Source: Agrobacterium vitis
GTDB taxonomy: Bacteria > Pseudomonadota > Alphaproteobacteria > Rhizobiales > Rhizobiaceae
Assembly (NCBI RefSeq): GCF_037039395.1
Contig: NZ_CP146242.1
Span: 2,367,001-2,431,000, forward strand
DNA length: 64,000 nt
Reading direction: 5' to 3'
Positions within the stretch are counted from its first letter, which is position 1. Every line of letters begins with the position of its first letter. A program made the position numbers and the translations under genes. The notes under the pieces are model-generated. The model ran no database searches. It saw nothing but the letters and a program-made list of their open reading frames with translations, and had not been told where the DNA came from. This document shows, piece after piece, positions 16,114-26,129 of the stretch.

Positions 16114-18858
16114 ATGGAAAACGCTGTCGAACTGGCAGGCCTGTCCCATTCCTATGGCAAGCGCCAGGCCTTGAGCGCCATCGACCTTGGCATCGAGGCC
16201 GGATCGCGGGTTGCCCTGGTCGGGCCGGATGGGGTGGGCAAATCCACGCTTCTGGCGCTGCTGGCGGGCGCAAAGAAAATCCAGCAAGGCCGGATCACGG
16301 CGCTTGGGGCGGATATGGCGAGGGCCGGTGCGCGCACGGAAGTCCAGCCGCGCATTGCCTATATGCCGCAGGGCCTGGGCCGCAATCTTTATCCCAACCT
16401 GACCGTCTGCGAGAATATCGACTTCTTCGGTCGGCTGTTTGGGCAGGACGCGACGGAGCGGGCCGGGCGTATCGACCGGCTGCTCAAGTCGACCGGGCTC
16501 GATCCGTTCGGTGACCGGTTGATGGGCAAGCTGTCGGGTGGCATGAAGCAGAAGCTCGGCCTGTGCTGCGCCTTGGTGCACGATCCCGATCTCCTGCTGC
16601 TCGACGAGCCGACGACCGGTGTCGATCCCTTGTCGCGACGGCAATTCTGGGATCTGGTGGAGAGCATCCAGGCCTCGCGGCCCGGCCTGACCATTATCAC
16701 CGCCACATCAGATATGGACGAGGCGAGCCGGTTCCAGCGCGTGGTTCTGCTCCATGAGGGCCGTACTCTGGCGGATGGCACCTGCGAGGCGCTGCTGCAA
16801 CAAACCGGGCAGAAGACCCTGGAGCAGGCCTTCATCGCGCTTTTGCCGGATGCGGCAAAACAGGGCTATGGCGATCCGCCGCCCAGGCTTGCCTTCGTGG
16901 ACCGGGGCGAGGTTGCCATCGAGGCCAAGGAGTTGACCCGTTCATTCGGTGCTTTTACCGCCGTCGATCATGTCAGCTTCCGCATTCCCAAGGGTGAAAT
17001 TTTCGGTTTCCTCGGTTCGAATGGCTGCGGAAAATCCACCACCATGAAAATGCTGACCGGGCTTTTGCCTGCCAGTAGCGGCGAGGCGCGGCTGTTTGGC
17101 CAGCCGGTCGATGCCAAGACGGGCGCTGGCGATGTCGATGCCCGCCGTCAGGTCGGTTACATGTCGCAGGGCTTTTCGCTCTATGGCGAATTGACGGTGC
17201 AGCAGAATCTCAACCTGCATGCAGCGATTTTCGACCTGACGGGAGCGGCGGCCAAGGCGCGGATCGAGACCTTGGCGCATGAGTTCGGTCTTCAGCCCTA
17301 TTTGCAGTTCCTGTCGAGCGATCTGCTGCTTGGAGTGCGCCAGCGCCTGCAACTGGCCGTGGCGCTGATCCATCAGCCCGATATCCTGATCCTCGACGAG
17401 CCGACATCCGGCGTCGATCCGCTGGCGCGTGACGGGTTCTGGAATGATCTGGTGGAACAGTCGCGGCAAAACGGCGTGACGATTTTCGTGTCCACCCATT
17501 TCATGGCCGAAGCCGAGCGCTGCGACCGCATCGCCTTCATGCATGCCGGCAAGGTGATTGCCTGCGGTACGCCACAAGAGCTTAAAGAGCAGACCGGCAG
17601 CGCCAGCCTGGACGATGCCTTCATCGCCTTCATGAAGGCGGGAGGGCGGCAGGAAAGCCTGACTGACGCAGCAACCCAGCCGCAAACCGGTGCCGCGACG
17701 GAGGCCGAGAACTCTGCCGGCGCCCTGGTAAAAAAGGGGTTTTCGCCTGCCCGGCTGATGGCCTATGCGCGGCGCGAGGCGATGGAACTGATGCGCGACA
17801 AGATCCGGCTCGGTTTCGCCCTGGCTGGCACGGCGCTGCTGATGCTGATTTTCGGCTACGGCCTGACGCTGGATGTCGATCACCTGCGGTTTGCCGTGCT
17901 TGACCGCGACCAGAGTGCCGAAAGCCGGGCCTATATTGATGCCTATGCGTCCTCCTCCGCCTTCACCTTGCAACCCGCCATCTCCGATGAAGCCGGGATG
18001 TTGTCGCGGCTGAAGGCCAATGACATCATGCTGGCGCTGGATATACCCGAGAAATTCGGCGCCGATCTGCGGGCGGGCAAGCGGCCAAACGTGCTGGCCA
18101 TGCTGGATGGTGCCATGCCCTTCCGGGCTGAGACGGCGCTCGGCTATGTCTCGGGCGCTCACCAGCGGTTCTTGCAGGAGATTGTCCGTCAATCGGGCGG
18201 AACGATCCGGTCGGTGGCTGGCGTGGAAATGCGCTATCGCTACAACCAGGCTTTTCTCAGCCTGAATGCCATGGTGCCAGCGGTCATCGCCTTGCTGCTG
18301 GTGTTCATTCCTTCGATCCTGACGGCGCTCGGCGTTGTCTCGGAAAAGGAAATGGGATCGATCAGCAATCTCTACGTGACGCCGGTGACCAAGCTGGAAT
18401 TTCTGCTGGGCAAGCAATTGCCCTATGTGGCCATCGGCTTCATCAATTTCCTGATGATGTTCCTGCTGGCCGTCTGGCTGTTCGGCGTGCCGTTGAAAGG
18501 CTCGCTTGCCGGTCTATCGGTCGCTGCCTTCGTCTATGTGCTGGCGACGACGTCGATCGGTATTTTAAGTTCCACCTTCACCTCGACCCAGGTAGCAGCC
18601 CTGTTCGTCACCGCCATCGGCACGATGATGCCCGGCACCCAGTTTTCCGGCCTGTTGCAGCCGGTGTCGTCGCTCCAAGGCATGGGCCACGCCATCGGCC
18701 TGGTGTTTCCCACCACCTATTTCATGCGCGCCAGCGTCGGGGCTTTCACCAAGGGGCTGGGCTTTGTCGAGCTGATGGGTTTCGTCTGGCCGCTGGCTCT
18801 GTTCTGGATTGGTGCCATCGGGCTTGGCTGGTCGCTGTTGCGCAAGCAGGAAAGGTAG
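16114..18858 (+). CDS. Exporter with two ATPase domains fused to an ABC-2 permease (RbbA/YhiH type)
   Basis: 914 residues in three parts. ATPase 1 has Walker A GPDGVGKST near residue 37, signature LSGGMKQKLGL and LLLLDEPTTGVD. ATPase 2 has Walker A GSNGCGKSTT near 301 and ILILDEPTSGVD, but its signature is LLLGVRQRLQL instead of LSGGQ, a form also seen in this exporter class. From about residue 550 a six-segment ABC-2 permease follows, with a large periplasmic loop after the first segment (LGFALAGTALLMLIFGYGL). It works with the HlyD protein before and permease after. Drug, toxin or lipid efflux is plausible; the RbbA name also refers to a disputed ribosome role. Confidence 0.9.
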   Translation: MENAVELAGLSHSYGKRQALSAIDLGIEAGSRVALVGPDGVGKSTLLALLAGAKKIQQGRITALGADMARAGARTEVQPRIAYMPQGLGRNLYPNLTVCENIDFFGRLFGQDATERAGRIDRLLKSTGLDPFGDRLMGKLSGGMKQKLGLCCALVHDPDLLLLDEPTTGVDPLSRRQFWDLVESIQASRPGLTIITATSDMDEASRFQRVVLLHEGRTLADGTCEALLQQTGQKTLEQAFIALLPDAAKQGYGDPPPRLAFVDRGEVAIEAKELTRSFGAFTAVDHVSFRIPKGEIFGFLGSNGCGKSTTMKMLTGLLPASSGEARLFGQPVDAKTGAGDVDARRQVGYMSQGFSLYGELTVQQNLNLHAAIFDLTGAAAKARIETLAHEFGLQPYLQFLSSDLLLGVRQRLQLAVALIHQPDILILDEPTSGVDPLARDGFWNDLVEQSRQNGVTIFVSTHFMAEAERCDRIAFMHAGKVIACGTPQELKEQTGSASLDDAFIAFMKAGGRQESLTDAATQPQTGAATEAENSAGALVKKGFSPARLMAYARREAMELMRDKIRLGFALAGTALLMLIFGYGLTLDVDHLRFAVLDRDQSAESRAYIDAYASSSAFTLQPAISDEAGMLSRLKANDIMLALDIPEKFGADLRAGKRPNVLAMLDGAMPFRAETALGYVSGAHQRFLQEIVRQSGGTIRSVAGVEMRYRYNQAFLSLNAMVPAVIALLLVFIPSILTALGVVSEKEMGSISNLYVTPVTKLEFLLGKQLPYVAIGFINFLMMFLLAVWLFGVPLKGSLAGLSVAAFVYVLATTSIGILSSTFTSTQVAALFVTAIGTMMPGTQFSGLLQPVSSLQGMGHAIGLVFPTTYFMRASVGAFTKGLGFVELMGFVWPLALFWIGAIGLGWSLLRKQER

Positions 18859-18863
18859 AGGAT

Positions 18864-19985
18864 ATGGATCTTCGCACGGTATTTGCCCTGTTTCGCAAGG
18901 AACTGATCGGGCTTTTGCGCGACAAGGTGCTGATGGCGATGGTCATCTATGCCTTCAGTCTGGCGATCTATACCCAGGCGACCGGACTTTCCCACGATCT
19001 GCGCAATGCGACGCTGGCCGTGGTGGACCGTGACATGTCGCAATTGTCCTCTTCCATTCTCGACGGGCTGATGCCGCCGCGCTTTCAAAAGCCGGTGGCA
19101 ATCGCGCCCCAGGATATCGACCGCGCCATGGATCAGGCGCGCTACACCTTTGTGCTGGATATTCCCGAACGCTTCGAGGCCGATGTTCTCTCGGGGCGTA
19201 GCCCCTCGGTGCAGTTGCTGATCGACGCGACCGCGTTGATGCAGGCGGGGGTGGGTTCGAGCACGATTCAACAGATCGTCAGCCAACAGGTCGGGCTTTA
19301 TGCCCAGCGCGTTGGCGTCTCAAGCACTCAGGCGGTGACGGTGGAAACGCGGCTTGCCTTCAATCAATCGCTGAATTCGGATTGGTTTTCCGGCACGATG
19401 GCGCTGATCAGCAATATTACCATGCTGGCCATCCTGCTGGCAGGCGCTGCTTTGGTGCGTGAGCGGGAACACGGCACGCTGGAACACCTGCTGGTCATGC
19501 CGGTCAGGCCTATCGAAATCATGGTCAGCAAGCTTGCGGCCAATGGTCTGGTCATTCTGGTGATGACGCTGGTTGCCATCGTCACCGTGTTGGTCAAGGT
19601 GCTCGGCATGCGCATCACCGGTTCGCTGACGCTCTACATGGCAGGAGTGGCGCTCTACCTGTTCTTCGTCACCTCGTTCGGTCTGTTTTTAGGGACGCTG
19701 GCCCGCAGCATGCCGCAACTGGCGCTGCTGTTCATCCTCACCGCTTTGCCGATGAATATCCTGTCGGGCGGGTTCACACCGCTGGAAAGCCAGCCGCAAT
19801 GGTTGCAAAACGCCATGCAGGTCTCACCCTCGACCCATTTCGTCGCCTTTTCGCAGGCCATTCTCTATCGTGGGGCTGGCTTCGATGTGGTCTGGCCGCA
19901 GTTCTCCGCGACGTTCGGCATCGGTCTGGTGTTCTTCCTGTTCAGTCTCAGCCGGTTCAGGACGTTCATCGCCGCGCAGCAGTGA
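18864..19985 (+). CDS. ABC-2 type exporter permease (YhhJ type)
   Basis: 373-residue integral membrane protein. N-terminal FALFRKELIGLLRDKVLMAM leads into the first membrane segment, then a periplasmic domain of about 150 residues, and five C-terminal segments (for example ILLAGAALVREREHGTLEHLLVMP bridge and LALLFILTALPMNILSGGF). The EREHGTLEHLLVMPV and LSGGFTPLESQP blocks are typical of YhhJ/YbhR-type permeases. It begins five bases after the ATPase-permease gene and completes the exporter. The next gene converges 25 bp away without a visible terminator hairpin. Confidence 0.92.
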   Translation: MDLRTVFALFRKELIGLLRDKVLMAMVIYAFSLAIYTQATGLSHDLRNATLAVVDRDMSQLSSSILDGLMPPRFQKPVAIAPQDIDRAMDQARYTFVLDIPERFEADVLSGRSPSVQLLIDATALMQAGVGSSTIQQIVSQQVGLYAQRVGVSSTQAVTVETRLAFNQSLNSDWFSGTMALISNITMLAILLAGAALVREREHGTLEHLLVMPVRPIEIMVSKLAANGLVILVMTLVAIVTVLVKVLGMRITGSLTLYMAGVALYLFFVTSFGLFLGTLARSMPQLALLFILTALPMNILSGGFTPLESQPQWLQNAMQVSPSTHFVAFSQAILYRGAGFDVVWPQFSATFGIGLVFFLFSLSRFRTFIAAQQ

Positions 19986-20010
19986 ATGAACGTCCTTGAG
20001 CGGATAAAGA

Positions 20011-20931
20011 TCAGCGCTTCATCGAGCGCGGATCGAGCGCATCGCGGATGCCATCGCCGATATAGTTGACGCTGAGCACGGTGAGCGAAATCGCCAGACC
20101 CGGCCAGATGGCGCGGGCAGGGGTGATTTGCAGGAAGTTCACACCGTCATAGAGCAAACGGCCCCAGGTGGGAAAATCGGAGGGAAAGCCGAGGCCAAGG
20201 AAGCTCAGCGCCGATTCCGTGATGATCGCCGAAGCGATGCCGAGCGTTGCCGACACCATGACCGAGCTGAGCACATTGGGGATGATATGCTTGAGGATCA
20301 CCCGGTATTCGCGCATGCCGCTCGCCTTGGCGGCCAGCACGAATTCCTGGTTCTTCACCGTCAGCACATCGCCGCGCACGATGCGGGCGGTGTGCATCCA
20401 GCTGGTAATGCCGATGACGAAGACGATCAGGATGAAAATCCCGGCCTCCGGGCCGAAGGCGGCGCGCAGCACATCGCGAAACAGCATGGTGATGACCAAG
20501 AGCAGCGGCAGGATCGGCAGAGCCAGGAACAGGTCGGTGATGCGCATCAACGGCCCGTCGATCCGCTTGAAATAGCCTGAGAGGACACCGACCAACGTGC
20601 CGACGAACAGCGAAATCAGCATGGCCACCATGCCGACCGCCAGCGAGATCTGCCCACCAGCCAGGACCTGCGCAAACAGATCATGGCCAAGATTGTCGGT
20701 GCCGAAGGGATGCACCCAGGACGGTCCCTGGTTCTTGTCGCGGATATTAAGCTTGTTGGGATCGACGCGGTGGATCAAAGGTCCGACATAGACGGCCAGA
20801 ACGATCAGCACGAAGACGGCAAGGCCGATCACCCCGCCGGTATGGCGGCGGAACTGGCCCCAGAGCTGGGCGCTGAAGGATTGCGAGCGGTCGGCTTTGG
20901 CCTGGGTGGCGAGGGTGGGCGCATCAGTCAT
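20011..20931 (-). CDS. ABC importer permease, DppC/OppC type (second system)
   Basis: 306-residue permease with the DppC blocks FGTDNLGHDLFAQVLAGGQI near residue 90, FLALPILPLLLVI, the EAA loop EFVLAAKASGMREYRVILKHI and the terminal NYIGDGIRDALDPRSMKR. ATG at 20931 overlaps the stop of the DppB-type gene by eight bases, giving MTDAPTLATQAK; the open frame upstream is inside that gene. Together with the upstream permease and the two binding proteins it forms the membrane part of a second peptide-type importer. Confidence 0.92.
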   Translation of the reverse strand: MTDAPTLATQAKADRSQSFSAQLWGQFRRHTGGVIGLAVFVLIVLAVYVGPLIHRVDPNKLNIRDKNQGPSWVHPFGTDNLGHDLFAQVLAGGQISLAVGMVAMLISLFVGTLVGVLSGYFKRIDGPLMRITDLFLALPILPLLLVITMLFRDVLRAAFGPEAGIFILIVFVIGITSWMHTARIVRGDVLTVKNQEFVLAAKASGMREYRVILKHIIPNVLSSVMVSATLGIASAIITESALSFLGLGFPSDFPTWGRLLYDGVNFLQITPARAIWPGLAISLTVLSVNYIGDGIRDALDPRSMKR

Positions 20932-21934
20932 AGCGGATCCTCGGATCGAGAATGCCGTACAACACGTCGGCAATAAGATTGAAGAGTACGATCAGCACGG
21001 CGAAGATGAAGGTCAGCGTCTGCACCAGCGGCAGGTCGCCGCTCTGGATGGCGGTGATCAGCAATTGGCCAAGACCGTTGACCCGGAAAATCTGCTCGGT
21101 GATGATCGCGCCGGAAAAGATTGTCGGCACGCCGAGCGCAATCACGGTCACGACAGGGATCAGGCTGTTGCGCAGCACATGCACCAGCAGCACGGTCTTT
21201 TCCTTGACGCCCTTGGCACGCGCGGTGCGCACATAGTCCTGGTGCAGATTATCCAGCATGGAAGCGCGCACGAAACGGCTGATCTGCGAGGTATTATAAA
21301 GCGTCAGCACCATGACCGGCAGCACCATCTGCTTGACCTGGGCAACGAAGCTTGTCCAATCCACGACCTGGAGATTGGTATCGTAGACCGAGGGAAACCA
21401 GTGCAGGGTCGAGGAGAAGATCACGATCAGCAGTACGCCGGTAAAGAAGGTCGGCACGGAATAGCCGACCATGGAAACGAAGGTGCCGATCTGGTCGAAG
21501 ATCGAATATTGCTTGTAGGCTGAGATAACGCCAAGCGGAATGGCCAGCAGCACGCCGAACACATAGGACAGGCCGACAACCCAGAGTGTCTGTGGCATGC
21601 GCTGGACGATCAGATCGACGACGGGGCTGCGGGTGGTCCACGACAGGACCCGCAGGCGCTGGCCGGAGCCGACGGTCAGGCCGGTGATCTGCTCGAAAAT
21701 ATTCAGCGGTTCATTGATGAAGAACTGCTTCAGCCACAGGAAGAAGCGGACAATCATCGGCTGGTCGAGGCCAAGGGCGGCGCGCATCTGTTCGCGCACT
21801 TCCGGCGGGATCGTCAGCGGCAAATCACCGAGCGGATTGTTGGGCGCCATCGCCAGCAGCGCGAAAATGATGAAGCTGATGATCAGCAGGGTCGGGATGG
21901 CAAACAGCAATCGCCGGATCGTATAGGTAAACAT
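20924..21934 (-). CDS. ABC importer permease, DppB/OppB type (second system)
   Basis: 336-residue permease beginning MFTYTIRRLLFAIPTLLIIS, the standard DppB start. It has the REQMRAALGLDQPMIVRFFLWLKQ segment; an unusually long periplasmic insertion NEPLNIFEQITGLTVGSGQR follows before the second membrane segment. The EAA loop is DYVRTARAKGVKEKTVL, and the C-terminus is DVLYGILDPRIRYD. The insertion suggests it serves specialised oligopeptide-type substrates. It is 123 bp downstream of the first binding protein in the same direction. Confidence 0.92.
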   Translation of the reverse strand: MFTYTIRRLLFAIPTLLIISFIIFALLAMAPNNPLGDLPLTIPPEVREQMRAALGLDQPMIVRFFLWLKQFFINEPLNIFEQITGLTVGSGQRLRVLSWTTRSPVVDLIVQRMPQTLWVVGLSYVFGVLLAIPLGVISAYKQYSIFDQIGTFVSMVGYSVPTFFTGVLLIVIFSSTLHWFPSVYDTNLQVVDWTSFVAQVKQMVLPVMVLTLYNTSQISRFVRASMLDNLHQDYVRTARAKGVKEKTVLLVHVLRNSLIPVVTVIALGVPTIFSGAIITEQIFRVNGLGQLLITAIQSGDLPLVQTLTFIFAVLIVLFNLIADVLYGILDPRIRYD

Positions 21935-22057
21935 TATTTTTTATCTCCGGGCGCGCCAGGGAGGAGAGACAAAGCTGGAACGGGGCGTCGGCGCCCAGGG
22001 GGTGCCGACAACCGCCAGCTCACCGGACCCGTGTCATGCGGGCCCGGCAAGGCGCTG

Positions 22058-23764
22058 TTACTTGGTGCGCGACCAGTCGGCGATGTTCCACAACTCGCTG
22101 TCCCAGCCAGTCATCTTGATGCCCTTCAGACTTGCAGCAAAGGCCGAAGGCTGACCGCGATAGACGAGCGGCAGATGCGCGCCGGCTTCCGTCAGCATGT
22201 CGTTGAGCTTCTTGACGATCTCGACGCGCTCTTCGATCTTGGCGGTCTGGGAAAGCTTGGTAACGAGCTTGTCATAGTCTGGGTTGCAATAGCGCGGCAT
22301 GTTCTGACCCTGCCAGCCGTTTGCCGGGCTTGGGATCTTGTCGCACATCCATTCGGCCATATAGGCTTCCGGATCGGTGCCGTCGAAATTGTTGGTGTAC
22401 ATTTCCACGTCGGCGTAGAATTTCTGGTAGGTGTCCGGGCTGGACGGATCGCCGCCGAAGAACACCGAGGCCGAGACGTTGCGCAGTTCAGCGCCAACGC
22501 CGATCTGCGACCACATATCCTTGACCAGTGCCTGGGTGCCCTGGCGGACGGAATTGGTCGAGGTCAGGTAGAGGAAGTTCAGCTTGACGCCGTTCTTGGC
22601 GCGAATGCCGTCAGAGCCCTTTTTCCAGCCGGCATCGTCCAGCAGCTTGTTGGCGCCGTCGATATCCTGCTTCAGGCACCAGTCATTGGTGGTGGAGACA
22701 TAGATATCCGGGCCGGGGACGATGTTGCAGGTCGGCTTGCCGGCGAGGCCATAGCCAGCCTCGACAATCACGTCGCGGTCGATGGCCATGGAGAGCGCCT
22801 TGCGCACGGCCGGGTCGGACAAGGCGGGATGTGGTCCACCTTCCTTGGTGGAGCGCTTGTCGCCCAGCGCCGGATCGGGATTGGTGAAATTGAGGTTGAT
22901 ACGCTCGACCTGGCTACCGAAAGCGGTGATGATCTTGCCCTTGCCGGCAGCTTCCATGGTTGCCAGCACTTCAGGCTCGACCTGCATGTTCCAGGCATAG
23001 TCATATTCGCCGGTTTCCATCACGGCGCGGGCCGCTGACAGCGCATCGCCGCCGCCCTTCAGCGTTGCGGTTGCAAAGGCGGGCTTGGCCGGATCGCGGT
23101 AGTTTTCATTGGCCGTGAAGGTGATCACGTCGTTCGGCTTGAATTCCTTGACCTTGAAGGGACCGGTGCCGATAGGGGCAAAGTTGGCAGCCGTGCATTC
23201 CGGCGCCTTGGGGCCGAGGCAATCCTTGAACTGGGCCTTCTGGATGATCGGTGCCTGCGAGCCGACAAAAGCCGAATAGGGATAGGGCTTTGGCGAGGTG
23301 AACGTCACCTTGATGGTCTGCGGATCAATCGCTTCGACGCTCTTTACGCCATCGTATTTCTGCTTCTGGGCGCAACCGCCGCCGTCTGCCGTGCAATATT
23401 GCCAGGTGAAGATCACGTCATCGGCGGTAACCGGCGTGCCATCCGACCACTTGATGCCGTTCGACAGTTTCCAGGTGATGGTGGTCAGGTCCTTGGAGAC
23501 GCCGCCGTTTTCCACGGTCGGGATGGTGTCGACCAGCTTGGGAACCAGTTCGCCTTTTTCGTCGAAGCCGGCCAGCGGCTCGATGACGATGGAGGATGCA
23601 TATTGTTCCTTGGTGCCACCGGACAGATAGATGTTCATGGTGGACACGGCCTGCCAGAAAAGCAGTTTCAGATCGCCATCACTGCCGCGCTGGGCCATGG
23701 CTGGCGCGCCCGTCATCATCAATGACGCGACGGATGCCGCCAGAATCAACCGGATGTTACGCAT
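22058..23764 (-). CDS. Peptide-type ABC binding protein, paralogue 1
   Basis: 568-residue SBP_bac_5 family protein with a Sec signal peptide (MRNIRLILAASVASLMM, cleavage after PAMA). The mature start RGSDGDLKLLFWQAVST is shared with the next gene. Family blocks include WSDGTPVTADDVIFTWQYC and AIDRDVIVEAGYGLAG. The ATG at 23764 gives the signal peptide; the longer frame does not. Close to paralogue 2 (24129-25850) over its whole length, including cysteines in CAQKQKYDG, CLGPKAPEC and CNIVPGPDI that could form disulfides. It probably feeds the permeases downstream. Confidence 0.93.
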   Translation of the reverse strand: MRNIRLILAASVASLMMTGAPAMAQRGSDGDLKLLFWQAVSTMNIYLSGGTKEQYASSIVIEPLAGFDEKGELVPKLVDTIPTVENGGVSKDLTTITWKLSNGIKWSDGTPVTADDVIFTWQYCTADGGGCAQKQKYDGVKSVEAIDPQTIKVTFTSPKPYPYSAFVGSQAPIIQKAQFKDCLGPKAPECTAANFAPIGTGPFKVKEFKPNDVITFTANENYRDPAKPAFATATLKGGGDALSAARAVMETGEYDYAWNMQVEPEVLATMEAAGKGKIITAFGSQVERINLNFTNPDPALGDKRSTKEGGPHPALSDPAVRKALSMAIDRDVIVEAGYGLAGKPTCNIVPGPDIYVSTTNDWCLKQDIDGANKLLDDAGWKKGSDGIRAKNGVKLNFLYLTSTNSVRQGTQALVKDMWSQIGVGAELRNVSASVFFGGDPSSPDTYQKFYADVEMYTNNFDGTDPEAYMAEWMCDKIPSPANGWQGQNMPRYCNPDYDKLVTKLSQTAKIEERVEIVKKLNDMLTEAGAHLPLVYRGQPSAFAASLKGIKMTGWDSELWNIADWSRTK

Positions 23765-24066
23765 GGTTTGCTGTTCCCTTGTTAATCTCGTGGTCGAGAG
23801 TTTTCTTCTGGCAGCGTAAGCAAGGACGCTGCCAATTTTCCCCATTGCCTCAATGGCATTGAATTTAAAGAGTATACGGCCCTATGATCCCCTCTGGGCC
23901 TGGTCGGATTGCCTGTCCTGATTATTGGTTTGCCCAAATTTTGGGCTATAAAATCACAAGCTTATTTTTCATTCAAGATGGAAAATGCGAGACCGTGCAT
24001 CAACTGTGGATAGGGTGCGGGCCACGGTACCCTTCACAAGGTACCATTCAGCGGCAAGGCGCTTCG

Positions 24067-24097
24067 GACATGCTGGCGTCACTGGCGCCAGCATGTC
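24067..24097 (-). other. Perfect 12-bp hairpin between the two binding-protein genes
   Basis: GACATGCTGGCG at 24067-24078 pairs exactly with CGCCAGCATGTC at 24086-24097 around a 7-base loop. It lies 31 bp past the stop of paralogue 2 on the minus strand and has no T tract, so it may be an mRNA-stabilising or attenuating structure between binding-protein genes, not a full terminator. The remainder of the 364-bp gap (23765-24128) shows no gene. Confidence 0.5.
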
Positions 24098-24128
24098 GCG
24101 TGTCAATATGCAGTTCTTATCATGGACC

Positions 24129-25850
24129 TTACTTGCTACGGGTCCAATCCGCAACATTCCACAACTGTGAATCCCACGGATTGAGCTTTGCACCCTTCAG
24201 CGTGTTCGAGATGGCCGAGGGTTCACCGCGATTGACCAGCGGAATGACCAGGCCGTCATTGACGATCATGTCATTCAATGTGCGGACCAGTTCGGCGCGT
24301 TTTTCGGTACCGGAGGTCCTGCGCAGCTCCCCTACCAGCTTGTCATAGGCCGGATCGCAGTAGCGGGCGATGTTTTCACCCTGCCAGTTGTTGGCGGGAG
24401 TGGGGATCTTTTCGCAGGTGAAGCCGCCCATGAATTTCTCCGGATCGGTGCTTTCAAAGCCGCTGGCATACATTTGCACGTCGGCATAGAACTTCTGGTA
24501 GGTGTCGGGGCTGGCCGGGTCGCCGCCGAAGAACACTGAAGCGGAGACATTGCGCAATTCGGTTTCGACGCCGATCTGCGACCACATGTCCTTGACCAGA
24601 ACCTGCGTGCCCTGGCGCACCGAATTGGTAGTGCTCAGGAACAGGAAGGACAGTTTGCGACCGTCTTTTGCGCGGATGCCGTCGGGGCCTTTTTTCCAGC
24701 CGGCTTCGTCCAATAGCCTGTTGGCCCCTTCAAGATCTTGGCGTCCGCACCAGGTCTTGGCCTTGGAGGCGAAAATATCCGGGGCCGGAATGATGTTGCA
24801 GGTCGGCTGGCCGGCAGCGCCATAGCCTGCCTCAACGATCACGTCGCGGTCGATGGCGAGCGCCAGCGCCCGGCGCACCCTGGGGTCTGACAGGGCTGGA
24901 TGAGGACCGGCCTCCTTGGTGGAGCGTTTGGCGCCGAGAGCCGCATCGACGGCATAGGGGTTGAGTTGGATGCGCTCAACCGTGGAGCTGAAGGCCGAGG
25001 TCATGGTGCCCTTGCCGGCTTTCAGCATGGATTCCGTTACTTCCGGCTCTACCACCGTATTCCAGGCAAAATCATATTCGCCGGTTTCCAGCACGGCGCG
25101 GGCCGCCGACATCGCATCGCCGCCACCTTTCAGGGTGATGCTCGCAAAAGCCGGCTTGGCCGGATCGCGGTAGCGCGGATTGGCGTCAAACAGCACGACG
25201 TCATTGGCTTTGAAATCCCGGACGATAAAGGGTCCGGTGCCATGCGGCTTGAAATTGGCTTCGGTGCATTGCGGTGCTTTTTCGCCCAGGCAATCCTTGA
25301 ACTGGGATTGCTGGATAATTGGCGAGAGCTGGCCGACAAAGGCACTGTAGGGAAAGGGTTTGGGAGCGTCGAAGGTCACCTTCACGGTCAGCGGGTCGAT
25401 GGCCTCCACCGATTTTACCCCGTCGAACTTGGCCGCCTGGGCGCAGCCGCCGCCGGGCGCCATGCAATATTTCCAGGTGAACACCACGTCATCGGCGCTG
25501 ACAGTGCCGCCGTCCGACCAGGTCAGGCCTGGTTTCAATTTCCAGGTGATGGACGTCATGTCCTTGGCGATGCCGCCGTTGTCAACAGTGGGGATTTCGG
25601 CAGCAAGCCGGGTAAACAGATTGCCCTGCTCATCGAAACCGGCCAGCGGTTCGATCACCATCGAGGCGGCATAGACTTCCTTGCTGCCGCCCGAAAGATA
25701 GGGATTGAGATTGGAGACGGCCTGCCAGAACAGGATCTTTACGTCGCCGTCCGTGCCGCGTGCGGCTATGGCAGGGGTGCTGACAAGCGCACCCGTCGCT
25801 ACGAAAATGGCGGCTGCCGATAGCGCCCTTAAGGGGCTGTTATATGTCAT
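24129..25850 (-). CDS. Peptide-type ABC binding protein, paralogue 2
   Basis: 573-residue binding protein of the same family, Sec signal MTYNSPLRALSAAAIFVATG with cleavage after PAIA. It matches paralogue 1 in long blocks: LLFWQAVS/ILFWQAVS, TADDVIFTWQYC/SADDVVFTWKYC, and VRQGTQVLVKDMWSQIGV near residue 435. Differences concentrate between these blocks and near the C-terminus, consistent with different ligand preferences. ATG at 25850 chosen because it begins the signal peptide. It is first in the minus-strand operon and divergent from the M20 hydrolase gene. Confidence 0.93.
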   Translation of the reverse strand: MTYNSPLRALSAAAIFVATGALVSTPAIAARGTDGDVKILFWQAVSNLNPYLSGGSKEVYAASMVIEPLAGFDEQGNLFTRLAAEIPTVDNGGIAKDMTSITWKLKPGLTWSDGGTVSADDVVFTWKYCMAPGGGCAQAAKFDGVKSVEAIDPLTVKVTFDAPKPFPYSAFVGQLSPIIQQSQFKDCLGEKAPQCTEANFKPHGTGPFIVRDFKANDVVLFDANPRYRDPAKPAFASITLKGGGDAMSAARAVLETGEYDFAWNTVVEPEVTESMLKAGKGTMTSAFSSTVERIQLNPYAVDAALGAKRSTKEAGPHPALSDPRVRRALALAIDRDVIVEAGYGAAGQPTCNIIPAPDIFASKAKTWCGRQDLEGANRLLDEAGWKKGPDGIRAKDGRKLSFLFLSTTNSVRQGTQVLVKDMWSQIGVETELRNVSASVFFGGDPASPDTYQKFYADVQMYASGFESTDPEKFMGGFTCEKIPTPANNWQGENIARYCDPAYDKLVGELRRTSGTEKRAELVRTLNDMIVNDGLVIPLVNRGEPSAISNTLKGAKLNPWDSQLWNVADWTRSK

Positions 25851-25931
25851 GGTTGCCGTGTCCTGCTTTGATTGAGATGATCGCATTGCTTCGCAGCGCG
25901 GCGCCCAGAGTCAAGAACGCAGAGGTTTAAT

Positions 25932-25946
25932 CTACTAAAATAATAG
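25932..25946. promoter_or_regulatory. Imperfect palindrome in divergent region
   Basis: ctactaaaataatag is an AT-rich near-palindrome (arms CTAcTA/TAaTAG) in the 279-bp region between the binding-protein operon and the M20 gene. It is a candidate operator or -10 region, but nothing ties it to a known regulator. Confidence 0.2.
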
Positions 25947-26129
25947 ACAAGATGACGGAGCGCTTTGGTGCCCAAGCGTGGCCCGGCGCAATGATTTGAT
26001 TAAGTTTTGAGCCGCTACCATTTCAGGCTATTTTTTGTTCATTCATTGCATTTGCGACTTGCAAAACGCTAAAGTTGATGAACAGTATGCCATCGAAAAT
26101 CGGATGGGAACAGCAAAAAGAGGTCATTC

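Noticed and set aside
16942..18417. 491-codon minus-strand frame opposite the exporter ATPase
   Set aside because: Shadow of the RbbA-type gene; no domain, no ribosome site, and composition typical of antisense.
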